Assembly: GCF_002162355.1 (NCBI RefSeq)
Contig: NZ_CP021434.1
Location: forward strand, 94,501-158,500
Direction: 5' to 3'
DNA length: 64,000 nt
Source of the DNA: Tumebacillus avium
Lineage (GTDB): Bacteria > Bacillota > Bacilli > Tumebacillales > Tumebacillaceae
Position 1 is the first letter of the stretch; each line of letters begins with the position of its first letter. The position numbers and the translations under genes are program-made. The notes beneath the pieces were generated by a model. That model was not told the DNA's origin. It worked only from the letters and a program-made list of their open reading frames with translations, and searched no databases. Positions 41,269 to 49,347 of this stretch are shown piece after piece.

Positions 41269-41958
41269 TTATGCTTCCACCGACTCGTCGGAGCCGAGCA
41301 CGATGCCTTTGAGATCATATTCGCCGAGGCGATCCACCCATTGCTGTGCGTCCTGCTTGATCGGCGGGAAGGTGTTGAAGTGAATCGGGAAGGTGACGCC
41401 GGCCTTGATCCACGACGCCGCCAGCAGCGCGTCGTCCGGGCCCATCGTGTAGTTGTCCCCGATCGGCAGCGCCGCGATGTCGATCTTGTTCAGCTCGCCG
41501 ATCAGTTTCATGTCGCCAAACAGGCCCGTATCGCCGGCATGGTAAAACGTCTTGCCGCCCATGGTCAGCAAAATGCCGGTCGGCATGCCCCCGTAGACCA
41601 GGTCGCCGTTCGGCAGCTCAAATGCGGAGCCGTGGAACGCCTGGGTCAGCTTGACGCGGCCAAAATCAAAGTTATACCCGCCGCCGATGCTCATGCCGTG
41701 CGCCTTCACGCCGTGCTTCGCTTCGAGGTAGGTCGCGATCTCGTGGTTGGCGATGATCAGGCAGTCGTTGTTTTTCGCGATCTCCACCGCATCGCCGACA
41801 TGGTCGCCGTGCGCGTGGGTGATCAGCACGGCGTTTACTTTCACGTCAGCCGGCTTGACGGTCGCTTGCGGGTTGTAATTCAAAAACGGGTCGATGATGA
41901 CTTTGAAGTCTCCTGCTTCCACTAAAGTGCATGCATGTCCTAAAAACGTAACTTTCAT
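41269..41958 (-). CDS. ytkL: Metal-dependent hydrolase YtkL (UPF0173)
   Basis: 229 residues with a metallo-beta-lactamase fold: HAHGDHVGD at about residues 48-56, a GHACTLVE N-terminus, IDPFLNYNP and FYHAGDTGLFGDM. This matches the UPF0173/YtkL family (UlaG-like hydrolases). The natural substrate is not known. It starts 33 nt after the YheA-like gene ends. Confidence 0.9.
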   Translation of the reverse strand: MKVTFLGHACTLVEAGDFKVIIDPFLNYNPQATVKPADVKVNAVLITHAHGDHVGDAVEIAKNNDCLIIANHEIATYLEAKHGVKAHGMSIGGGYNFDFGRVKLTQAFHGSAFELPNGDLVYGGMPTGILLTMGGKTFYHAGDTGLFGDMKLIGELNKIDIAALPIGDNYTMGPDDALLAASWIKAGVTFPIHFNTFPPIKQDAQQWVDRLGEYDLKGIVLGSDESVEA

Positions 41959-41990
41959 TTCTTTTTGACCTCTCTTCTCAATCTGTTTGG

Positions 41991-42341
41991 TTAAACATTC
42001 TCCGGCTGTGCGATCACGTCACGCACCGCTTCGCCGAGAATTTTGTGAATATCGGCATACATCATGCCAAAGCGGTATTCCGCCTCCAGATAGCGGCGGG
42101 CCGTATCGTTCATCGAGAGCGCTTCCTGCAGGCGGGTCATCTGTCCGAGATCGTCTTCTGTGACCTCTTCCCCCATCAGCCTGCGCGTCTCCAGCTCCCA
42201 CTGGCGGCGGCGAAAATCATCCAAGATCTTTTTGACAGACGGGTCTTGATCGACGCGCTTTTTCAAGTCCTGCAAAAGCTGAAACTCCTGCGTGCTCTGC
42301 AGCGCGCGGGCCAGTTCGTGTGCTTTGTCATATAGATTCAT
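41991..42341 (-). CDS. yheA: YheA/YlbF-family protein (DUF964)
   Basis: 116 residues, entirely helical, with LARALQSTQEFQLLQDLKKRVDQD and a C-terminal MMYADIHKILGEAV. YlbF and YmcA relatives in B. subtilis form the Y-complex acting with RNase Y in mRNA processing; YheA is a less studied member. Here it lies next to the DUF445 gene yheB as in B. subtilis, which supports the yheA assignment. Confidence 0.85.
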   Translation of the reverse strand: MNLYDKAHELARALQSTQEFQLLQDLKKRVDQDPSVKKILDDFRRRQWELETRRLMGEEVTEDDLGQMTRLQEALSMNDTARRYLEAEYRFGMMYADIHKILGEAVRDVIAQPENV

Positions 42342-42466
42342 GCACCAGATGACCTCCTGAAAAGTATGGGTTCAATTTCAATGGTAACAAAGTTGATGTT
42401 CATAAATCAATCTATGCTTTGTTAAATCTGTGCATGTGTGTAAATCCGACAAAAAACCTGATGATT

Positions 42467-43813
42467 CTACAGCACGAGCAGCGCTTGCACCAGCCCGATG
42501 ATCCCCCCGAGCACCCCGCCGAGGATCGTGATCAAGCGCAACTCTTTGTTGACCACCGACAGGATCAGTTTTTCCAAAGTCGGGATCGGGTAAGACGCCA
42601 CCTGATCGCGCACCACTTGGCGCAAGGCCAAAGCATCGAGCAGGGCGGGCATCGCTTCGATCAGCTCGCCGCGCAGCCAGCGCCACCCTTTCATGAACAG
42701 GCGGTCAAATTCTTCCGTATGTGTGATGTACAGCTCACGGACGTTCCATTCGGCCAAGCCGTCGACCAGCCGCCGCACAAGATCGCCGACCGTGGCCGGG
42801 TTGGCGCCTGCTGACAGGCCGTTTACGATCATGCTTGTGAACAGCTCTTTGGAAGCCGTTTCCTCCGACAGAGCCCGCTCCAGCACCACCCCGAGCACTT
42901 TTTCCAACAGGACGGCCACATCATCGGCCGACATGCGGGAGATGTAGCTGCCGATCGGCTTGCCCCAGAACTTGGCGACGACATCTTGCAGACGGTCTTG
43001 CACCAGCTCTCGTACAGACGAAGAGACGATCACCGCCTGCAGGCGCGGCACGATGTCGCCCGCCACGCGCTCCGGCGTCAAAAAGCTGACCGCCATCGGG
43101 CCGAGCAAGGGGATGTTTTTCACTTTGTCCTGCAGCATTTCGGAGATCGCCTGCACGACCTGCGGCTCCTGCATCCAGTGCGCGGCTCCTTCGAGCAGCG
43201 GCGCCACCTGCGCCCGCAGGCGGTCTTCCACGATTCCGCGCGTCCCTTCCGGCAGCGCTTCCTGCCACGTCACCTGCCCGCTGGACAGGTTGGCATGGAA
43301 CGGGCCGGCAAATCCGCGGGCCAGTTCGCGGCGCGTCTCGTCGCTTTTAAGCGTGCCGCGCAGATGGTCGAACAGCCCCTCCGCCAGTCCTTCGAGGCGG
43401 TTTCTCCCCGCTTCGCTTTGCAAAAAGGCGACCGCGCGCTCAACCAGCCAGTCTGACGCTTTGCCGAGCATGTCCGGGCCAAACAGGTGGACGGAGAGTT
43501 GGCCGGCCGTTGGCGCTTCATTCAGCCGCTTGGCGAGCGCGTTGATGCCCGCCCGCTTGACCGCATATTCCAGATCGGGCCTGCTCAGCGACTTGGCCAA
43601 TCCTTCCGGAGTCAGCAGGTCCTGCTCCACGATCTGGCCCAATTTTTCAGCGAGCTCATCTTGACGGCGCGGGATCAGCCCCGGCGTCAACCACACCCGT
43701 CTGCCAAAGATCCGGCGTTCTTTCCACGGGCGAAACAGCATGACGATCGCCAGCCAGTTCGTAAACAAACCGATCAAGGCACCCACGCTCACGGTGACTA
43801 ACAAGACTTTCAT
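42467..43813 (-). CDS. yheB: DUF445 family membrane protein (YheB-like)
   Basis: 448 residues with a membrane helix at each end (about 1-23 and 427-447) and long helical repeats between, containing typical DUF445 stretches (GLFTNWLAIVMLFRPWKERRIFG, LTPGLIPRRQDELAEKLGQIVEQDLLT). Function is unknown; a role in the cell envelope or spore is often suggested. It precedes yheA on the same strand with a 125-nt gap that has no terminator. Confidence 0.85.
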   Translation of the reverse strand: MKVLLVTVSVGALIGLFTNWLAIVMLFRPWKERRIFGRRVWLTPGLIPRRQDELAEKLGQIVEQDLLTPEGLAKSLSRPDLEYAVKRAGINALAKRLNEAPTAGQLSVHLFGPDMLGKASDWLVERAVAFLQSEAGRNRLEGLAEGLFDHLRGTLKSDETRRELARGFAGPFHANLSSGQVTWQEALPEGTRGIVEDRLRAQVAPLLEGAAHWMQEPQVVQAISEMLQDKVKNIPLLGPMAVSFLTPERVAGDIVPRLQAVIVSSSVRELVQDRLQDVVAKFWGKPIGSYISRMSADDVAVLLEKVLGVVLERALSEETASKELFTSMIVNGLSAGANPATVGDLVRRLVDGLAEWNVRELYITHTEEFDRLFMKGWRWLRGELIEAMPALLDALALRQVVRDQVASYPIPTLEKLILSVVNKELRLITILGGVLGGIIGLVQALLVL

Positions 43814-43835
43814 TGTAGAATTAGACCTCCAATCA

Positions 43836-43868
43836 AAAAGGCCGACACATGCATGCCGGGCCCTTCAG
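43836..43868 (-). terminator. Possible terminator after the membrane-anchored gene at 43893
   Basis: A GGCC ... GGCC hairpin around the palindrome TGCATGC, followed by TTTTTG on the minus strand. The stem has mismatches, so it is weak evidence. Confidence 0.4.
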
Positions 43869-43892
43869 CCTGCTTACCAGTATACCCAATTT

Positions 43893-44561
43893 TTACACAC
43901 CAAGATCCCATCCTTCAACCAGATGACCGGATGGAAGTTTCACTTCCCCCGTGCCGACCTGCTGCGGATCAGAAAAATACGGCCGTTCCCAGATCTCAAA
44001 TTGATACACGTCATAGACCGGCATCACCCGCACCTCATAGCGATGCTCAAACGGCATACTGACCGTAAACGTATCTTCGTTTGGCACCGCCTTGGTGACG
44101 TCGATCTCAAAATACGCCGAGATCACATCGGCGGGGATGGTTGGACTTGCTGACACCAGCGGCAGAAAATTGTCCCCGTCCGTTGTGGTGACGGTCATTT
44201 GACCGCGAAAGGACACCATGCCCAGCGGCTCAGTGCCATACTCCTTGCCCTGCAACCTCACGCTGCGCAGCTCGTAGCGGGTGAAATGCCAGTCGGCGTC
44301 CAGGTCGATTTGGTCCGGGTTCTGCAGAAATTCCGATTCGACGAGCTGAATCCGGTGCGGGTAGGTCTCGCCCGGCTTCAGCTCATACGGCGGAATCTCC
44401 ACCTTGGCGTCTGAACGCGACTTTCCGATCACCGTGCTGTCTCCGTTTACATCGACGAGGCCGGTTTCGCCCGATCCGGTCGTGACGAAGTTGATCAGAA
44501 TCGACAGCAAAAACAGCACGCCGATCACAGACATGGCCCACGCGACAGCTTTATTTTTCAT
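43893..44561 (-). CDS. Membrane-anchored extracytoplasmic protein of unknown function
   Basis: 222 residues: an N-terminal signal anchor (about 6-27, AVAWAMSVIGVLFLLSIL) and a ~190-residue beta-rich domain with no cysteines. It contains PPYELKPGETYPHRIQL and ends in LVEGWDLGV. I do not recognise the family. The ATG at 44561 has AGAGGAG about 7 nt upstream and lies inside the end of the ATP-grasp gene (11-nt overlap), so it is translationally coupled to that gene. A spore or envelope role is inferred only from this coupling. Confidence 0.6.
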   Translation of the reverse strand: MKNKAVAWAMSVIGVLFLLSILINFVTTGSGETGLVDVNGDSTVIGKSRSDAKVEIPPYELKPGETYPHRIQLVESEFLQNPDQIDLDADWHFTRYELRSVRLQGKEYGTEPLGMVSFRGQMTVTTTDGDNFLPLVSASPTIPADVISAYFEIDVTKAVPNEDTFTVSMPFEHRYEVRVMPVYDVYQFEIWERPYFSDPQQVGTGEVKLPSGHLVEGWDLGV

Positions 44562-45714
44562 CCGGTTGCTCCTCTGCCCCTTTTCCCATATTGTAGCACA
44601 GGAACTTGGCAAATTCTGCATTCAGCTGCTGGCAGTGCACCTTCTGCTCCGGCTCCAGAATGTTGCGTCCGGGGCGGGCGTTGACGTCGAGCAGCCAGAC
44701 TTTGCTGTCTTCGTCGATGCCGAGGTCGAGCCCGAGGCTGGCCAGATGCGGATGTTTGGCGGCGTAGGCGGAACAGATCTCTTGTGACAGCCGGATCACG
44801 TCGCGCCGCCGCGGCAGTTCGATGTCGTTGTTCCGCGCCCAATTCTTCAGCCATTCCCAAGAGTGCACCGAGCCTCCTGCATGGTAGTTGGAGACGATCG
44901 ACTTCGGGCTGCCCCGCTTGACGATCAAGCCGACCAGCACCCACTCGCCCGCTGCATTGCGCTGCAGATGGGTGCGCAGGTCGATCTTGCCATCGCCGAT
45001 CCAGAGCAGTTCACACCCGGCCTGCAAAATGTAGCGCAGACGCTTCTGCTCCTTTTTCACGAACTCCAGCATCTCCGCTTCGGCCAGCTCTTTAGTGAAA
45101 TAGCGTTTGTCTTTGCCATATTTGACGGCGCTGACCTTGTAGCGGCCTGCGTCCGTTTGTCGAATTTCCACGATGCCTTGTCCGGCGCTGCCAAGCACCG
45201 GCTTGAGATAGACCGACTTATGGCGCAAAAGCAGGTCGGTCACCTGCGCAGGGTCGGTGAGCGGCAAGGTCTCCGGGTGGTGCTTCCACAGCTGCGGGTA
45301 GCTGCGCAGCCAGTCGGCCAGCTCGGTTTTGTTGCCGAGGCGGGGGTTGAACAGCGGAATCTGCCTGGCTGCAAAATAGTTCCGCACCCGGTTGATCGCG
45401 CGGGTGTGGCTGAGATGCACATAGACGTTTTCATACACCACATCGGGCAGCGGGCAACTGACGCGCCGCCAGATTTTTGTTTCCTGTTCTGCACTGTCAG
45501 CTTTTCGGTAACACACCCAACCGTGCACACGCTTTCGTTTCGTATCGAGATCTTCCGGGCGGAAGAGACAGGTCGTCAGGCCAAGTTCGTACGCGCGCTG
45601 CTCAAGTTCCTGCCAGATCGCGCCGGGCTGGTACTGGGCCAGATTTCGTTTCGAGCGGTGCCGGTGGGCAACGGTCGTCGTGATGACGCCAAAGAGCGGG
45701 CGCTGTGCTGTCAT
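44551..45714 (-). CDS. YheC/YheD-type ATP-grasp spore-coat-associated protein
   Basis: 387 residues. The central and C-terminal parts show an ATP-grasp fold: VYLKPVLGSAGQGIVEI (ATP-binding loop), LQAGCELLWIGDGKIDLRTHLQRN, GLIVKRGSPKSIVSNYHAGGS and LGLDLGIDEDSKVWLLDVNARPGRN (metal-binding acidic residues). In B. subtilis YheC and YheD are spore-coat associated proteins, with YheD forming a ring in the forespore. The reaction is not known; ATP-grasp enzymes usually make amide or ester bonds. ATG 45714 is preferred (GGGGGAG upstream). It overlaps a membrane-anchored gene downstream. Confidence 0.85.
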   Translation of the reverse strand: MTAQRPLFGVITTTVAHRHRSKRNLAQYQPGAIWQELEQRAYELGLTTCLFRPEDLDTKRKRVHGWVCYRKADSAEQETKIWRRVSCPLPDVVYENVYVHLSHTRAINRVRNYFAARQIPLFNPRLGNKTELADWLRSYPQLWKHHPETLPLTDPAQVTDLLLRHKSVYLKPVLGSAGQGIVEIRQTDAGRYKVSAVKYGKDKRYFTKELAEAEMLEFVKKEQKRLRYILQAGCELLWIGDGKIDLRTHLQRNAAGEWVLVGLIVKRGSPKSIVSNYHAGGSVHSWEWLKNWARNNDIELPRRRDVIRLSQEICSAYAAKHPHLASLGLDLGIDEDSKVWLLDVNARPGRNILEPEQKVHCQQLNAEFAKFLCYNMGKGAEEQPDEK

Positions 45715-45754
45715 AAGCTTCTCCCCCTTTTTGTCCACCTTTGTACCAATATAT

Positions 45755-45789
45755 GAAAAAACCGGCAGGGGCGTTCTCCCTGCCGGTTG
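45755..45789 (-). terminator. Terminator after the first M4 protease gene
   Basis: AACCGGCAGGG / CCCTGCCGGTT stem, loop of 7 nt, followed by TTTTTTC on the minus strand. Confidence 0.9.
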
Positions 45790-45794
45790 TCCTG

Positions 45795-48700
45795 TTACGG
45801 AACGAGATAGTATTTGATCTGGTCAATCGTGTAGCCGTATTTGGTGACCGACCCGTCGGTTGTAAAGTTCGACGTGATCGTGTCTCCGTCGATCAGCACC
45901 CAGTGGTCGGTGTAGGCGCCGCTGATTTTGGTCAGCGTGCTGCCCGCTTGGTCTTTGATGTTGATGTAGTCGTAGCCCGATTCGGTGTCGATCGTGGTAT
46001 AGTGCAGACCGATCTTCAGCGCGCCGGGCTTGCTGACCATATGTGCCGTGCCGTTGTTGTAGTTGTTGGCGTACGGATGCGGCGTGTCAAAAGCGACCGC
46101 TTCATACAGCCACTGGCCGCCGGTCAGCGGTGCGGGCAAGTCGACACGGAGATGATAAGGCTGGGTGGTCGACCAGTCGGCATACGGGTCGACATGGATG
46201 TAGTACACCGCCCCGCTCAACCCGTTAAATGTGAACACTTCGGTTGTCGTGCCGCTGTTTTTCGACCAGCCGATCGTGCTGCCCGATGCGTCATACAGCT
46301 GCAGATCGAAGTTTTTCGGCAGGTTGCTCAAGGTCACTGTGACCTGCCCGCCGTCTTGGACGGTAAATTTGTACCAGTCCTCATCAGGCTGGGAGGTCGC
46401 GTAGGCCTGATAGGTCACGCCGCCTTGCAGCATGCCCCATGCTTTATCCCGCGTGTCATTCGGTTCATAAGCAAACAGTTCGGCCTGCGTCGGACCGCCG
46501 GACAGCGGATATTCCACTTTCAAGGCATACGGGTACGTGCTGGAGGAGTAGCTATAGTTTGGTTTGACTTGCACGTAATAGGTGTTGCCGGCGATCACAT
46601 CAAACGTGTAGATGTCGTCTTTGGTGCCGCCGTTCGATGCATAGCCGATGGAGTTGCCCGCCGCATCCAGCACGGAGAAATCGAGATCGTAGGGCAGATT
46701 CGTCAGCGAGATGACTGCGGTGCCGGTGCCGCCCGGCGTGAATTTGTAGAAGTCCTGATCGCTGGACGATGTGGTGTACGCGCCATAGACCGTTCCGCTT
46801 TGCAGCGGGCCGTATGCTGCTGTGCGGGTATTGTTTGGCTCATAGATATTCGGGTCGCTCGAAGCGGTCGGCCCGGTCGTCGAGAAGTCGGCAAGCAGCG
46901 AATAAGGCTGGAGCGTCGAGAAATAGGAAGAGTTCGGCTGGACATCGATGTAATAGGTCATGTTTTGCACGGTCGAAAACGTGATCATCTCGTCACGTGT
47001 GCCTCCGTTGCGGGAGGAGCCGATCGTCTGATTGTACTCATCAAAAATCACGAGTTCATAATCATAAGGCAGATTGCCGAGCTGCACCGTCGCTTGTCCC
47101 ATCACCGGCGATGTAAATTTATAAAAATCATGGTCGGTCGTCGAGGTGAGGTAACTATAGATCTTGCTGCCGCCGGTCAACGGGGTCGCTTCGGCTTTCG
47201 AGTTGTTCGGCTCGTAGACGTTGACATCGGACGGCGCCTGGTCGCCGGTCAGCGGATAGTCCGCTTGCAGGAGATAGGAGTCGGTCGTCGAGTAGTAGAG
47301 GGGCTTGACATGGATGTAGTACGTGCGCCCGGAAGTGACGGCAAAAGTAACCACATCTTCTGTCGTGCTGCCGTTGCTGGAATGGGCGATCTCTTGGCCG
47401 TCCTCTCCATAGATGTAGAGGTCATAATCGAACGGCAGCGAACTGAGCATCACCGTCGCCTGGCCGATCGCCGGTGCGGTGAACTGGTAGTAATCATCAT
47501 CACTGTGCTCCGAGATGTACGCTTCATAGGCAACGCCGCTTTGCAGCGGGCCGTAAGCTTCGGTCAGCGTGTTGTTCGGCTCGAAGACGAACGGTGTGGT
47601 GTCAGTGCCAGTGCTGCTGTCATACGGCTGGCCGATACCTGTCGCCGCCCACGCGTTCGTCACGGCGATTACTTCCGGCGAATCTTCTCCATACAGGTCG
47701 ATCGCCGCTTGCAGTGTGGCGTTGCGCGCATCGAGAAACTGGGAAGAGGAGACCAGGTACTGGGTCAGCGCCCGGTACCAGACTTGCGCCGCTTCATCGA
47801 CCGTCACGCCTTCTGAAGTGACGAAGTTGTAAAACGCTTTGTTCGGAATGCCCGAGTTGGTGTGCACTCCCCCGTTGTCAGAAGTTGTATTTACGTATTG
47901 GCTCATGTGTGCCGGCTGGCCATACAAGGCCGGGTCGGCCATCGAACGGGTCGCATCGCCGTCGACGCCCGGTGTGTACACATCTTCGCCGAGCAGCCAG
48001 TTGCTGTCCCCTTGCACCAGATTGCCAAACACGTCGGCAAACGATTCGTTGAGCGCCCCGGACTGGTCCTGATAATTGAGGCCGGCCGTCGTCTCGATCA
48101 CGCCGTGCGTGTATTCGTGCGCCACGATGTCGAGCGCTCCCGACAGCGGCAGATATTGCGTGCCGTCCGCATCGCCAAAGACAAGCTGCGTGCCGTTCCA
48201 AAATGCGTTCACATAGTCCTGGCCGAAATTGACGACCGACCGAATGCTGCTGCCTTGGTTATCGTACGAGTTGCGTCCAAAATGAGTCCAAAAATAATCA
48301 TACGTGCGCCCTGCATAAAAGTGTGCATCCACGCCGGATGCCGTCTCGCTCCAGACGTTGTCCGCGTCGGACAGCACCGTGCCCGGCAGCGTTTCGGTGT
48401 TCCCGGCCGTAAACGTTTCGATCACACCGCCGGTCGCATTCATCGGCTTGGTCAAGTCGCGCAGCAGGAAGCCGTCTGTCACCGACTCGGTGTAGATCGT
48501 CTTTTCATCCTGCAGCACGCCCGTCCCGCTGCCTGTCGCGCTGGCATGGGCGATCCGGTTGATGCTGCGCGTGATGGAGCCGTCATGCGCGTTGACAAAC
48601 ACATCCTGGTAGAAGGGCGCTTCTGCTTTCAGCGTGGAGAGGGTCACCACATAGACCAGGCTGTATTTTTCTTCTGCGCTGCCAGCGATGAACAGCTCCG

Positions 48701-49217
48701 CTTTTTCCAACGCCATCGCGGTGCTGTCGGTGAGGCCAAGATGCTTTTTTGCGGCGGTGATCGCAGCCGCTGCGCTCAGCTTGGCGCGGGTGCTGACGCC
48801 TTTGATTTTCACTTGCGGATCGTAATACCCGTTGACCGAGGTCATGTCACCGGCGTTGTTCGCATGCACGATCAGCTCTTGTCCGTAGACGGGCACGCCT
48901 TTGTACACTTGGCGGTACTTGTACATCTCCCCCAGCTTGTCGGTTGTCTCCTGCACCAACGCCAATTCGTCCTGCGGGGAATTCATCTTGAACTGGCCGC
49001 GGTGCAGGCCCAGCGCGGTCAAAACATCGCCGGAATTTCGCACTGGACGCTCCGACAGCTTGCCGGTCAGGAAGCTCGGCACCCCTTTGGCATCGTTCAT
49101 CATGATCGATTTCGTCATCTGATCAGCCGACTGCGCGCTGACCGGAGCGCCGGACATCGCCGTTGTCAGGAACATCGAGGACACAACGGCAAGCGCAAGA
49201 CACTTGTTTGCTTTCAT
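45795..49217 (-). CDS. Secreted M4-family (thermolysin-like) metalloprotease with four PPC domains
   Basis: About 1140 residues, far longer than thermolysin. Order: signal peptide (about 1-28), FTP/PepSY propeptide (to about 215), peptidase M4 with the zinc motif HEYTH at about 367-371 and the third ligand in ALNESFADVFG about 20 residues later, M4 C-terminal domain (to about 530), four pre-peptidase C-terminal (PPC) repeats each opening with (Y/F)EPN(N/D) (about 535, 655, 770 and 890), and a C-terminal CUB-like domain (QWLYEAVAFDTPHPYAN, YTIDQIKYYLVP). PPC domains are often cleaved after export. ATG 49217 is favoured by its 7-nt spacing to AAGGTGG. The neighbour upstream is a paralogue with one PPC domain. 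It probably feeds peptide uptake by Opp-type transporters (inference). Confidence 0.93.
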   Translation of the reverse strand: MKANKCLALAVVSSMFLTTAMSGAPVSAQSADQMTKSIMMNDAKGVPSFLTGKLSERPVRNSGDVLTALGLHRGQFKMNSPQDELALVQETTDKLGEMYKYRQVYKGVPVYGQELIVHANNAGDMTSVNGYYDPQVKIKGVSTRAKLSAAAAITAAKKHLGLTDSTAMALEKAELFIAGSAEEKYSLVYVVTLSTLKAEAPFYQDVFVNAHDGSITRSINRIAHASATGSGTGVLQDEKTIYTESVTDGFLLRDLTKPMNATGGVIETFTAGNTETLPGTVLSDADNVWSETASGVDAHFYAGRTYDYFWTHFGRNSYDNQGSSIRSVVNFGQDYVNAFWNGTQLVFGDADGTQYLPLSGALDIVAHEYTHGVIETTAGLNYQDQSGALNESFADVFGNLVQGDSNWLLGEDVYTPGVDGDATRSMADPALYGQPAHMSQYVNTTSDNGGVHTNSGIPNKAFYNFVTSEGVTVDEAAQVWYRALTQYLVSSSQFLDARNATLQAAIDLYGEDSPEVIAVTNAWAATGIGQPYDSSTGTDTTPFVFEPNNTLTEAYGPLQSGVAYEAYISEHSDDDYYQFTAPAIGQATVMLSSLPFDYDLYIYGEDGQEIAHSSNGSTTEDVVTFAVTSGRTYYIHVKPLYYSTTDSYLLQADYPLTGDQAPSDVNVYEPNNSKAEATPLTGGSKIYSYLTSTTDHDFYKFTSPVMGQATVQLGNLPYDYELVIFDEYNQTIGSSRNGGTRDEMITFSTVQNMTYYIDVQPNSSYFSTLQPYSLLADFSTTGPTASSDPNIYEPNNTRTAAYGPLQSGTVYGAYTTSSSDQDFYKFTPGGTGTAVISLTNLPYDLDFSVLDAAGNSIGYASNGGTKDDIYTFDVIAGNTYYVQVKPNYSYSSSTYPYALKVEYPLSGGPTQAELFAYEPNDTRDKAWGMLQGGVTYQAYATSQPDEDWYKFTVQDGGQVTVTLSNLPKNFDLQLYDASGSTIGWSKNSGTTTEVFTFNGLSGAVYYIHVDPYADWSTTQPYHLRVDLPAPLTGGQWLYEAVAFDTPHPYANNYNNGTAHMVSKPGALKIGLHYTTIDTESGYDYINIKDQAGSTLTKISGAYTDHWVLIDGDTITSNFTTDGSVTKYGYTIDQIKYYLVP

Positions 49218-49297
49218 CACTAAACCACCTTTTATTGGAATTTATTCATAATCAACCCTATATTAAAGCATATTGCTAGAAAATAGAAGACAGAATT

Positions 49298-49337
49298 AAA
49301 AAACCACCCGGACGCATTTGCGTGCCAGGTGGTTTTT
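49298..49337 (-). terminator. Terminator after the second M4 protease gene
   Basis: AACCACCTGGCACGCA and TGCGTCCGGGTGGTT stem with a T-run on the minus strand, separating the two protease genes. Confidence 0.88.
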
Positions 49338-49347
49338 GCCAAGCAGT

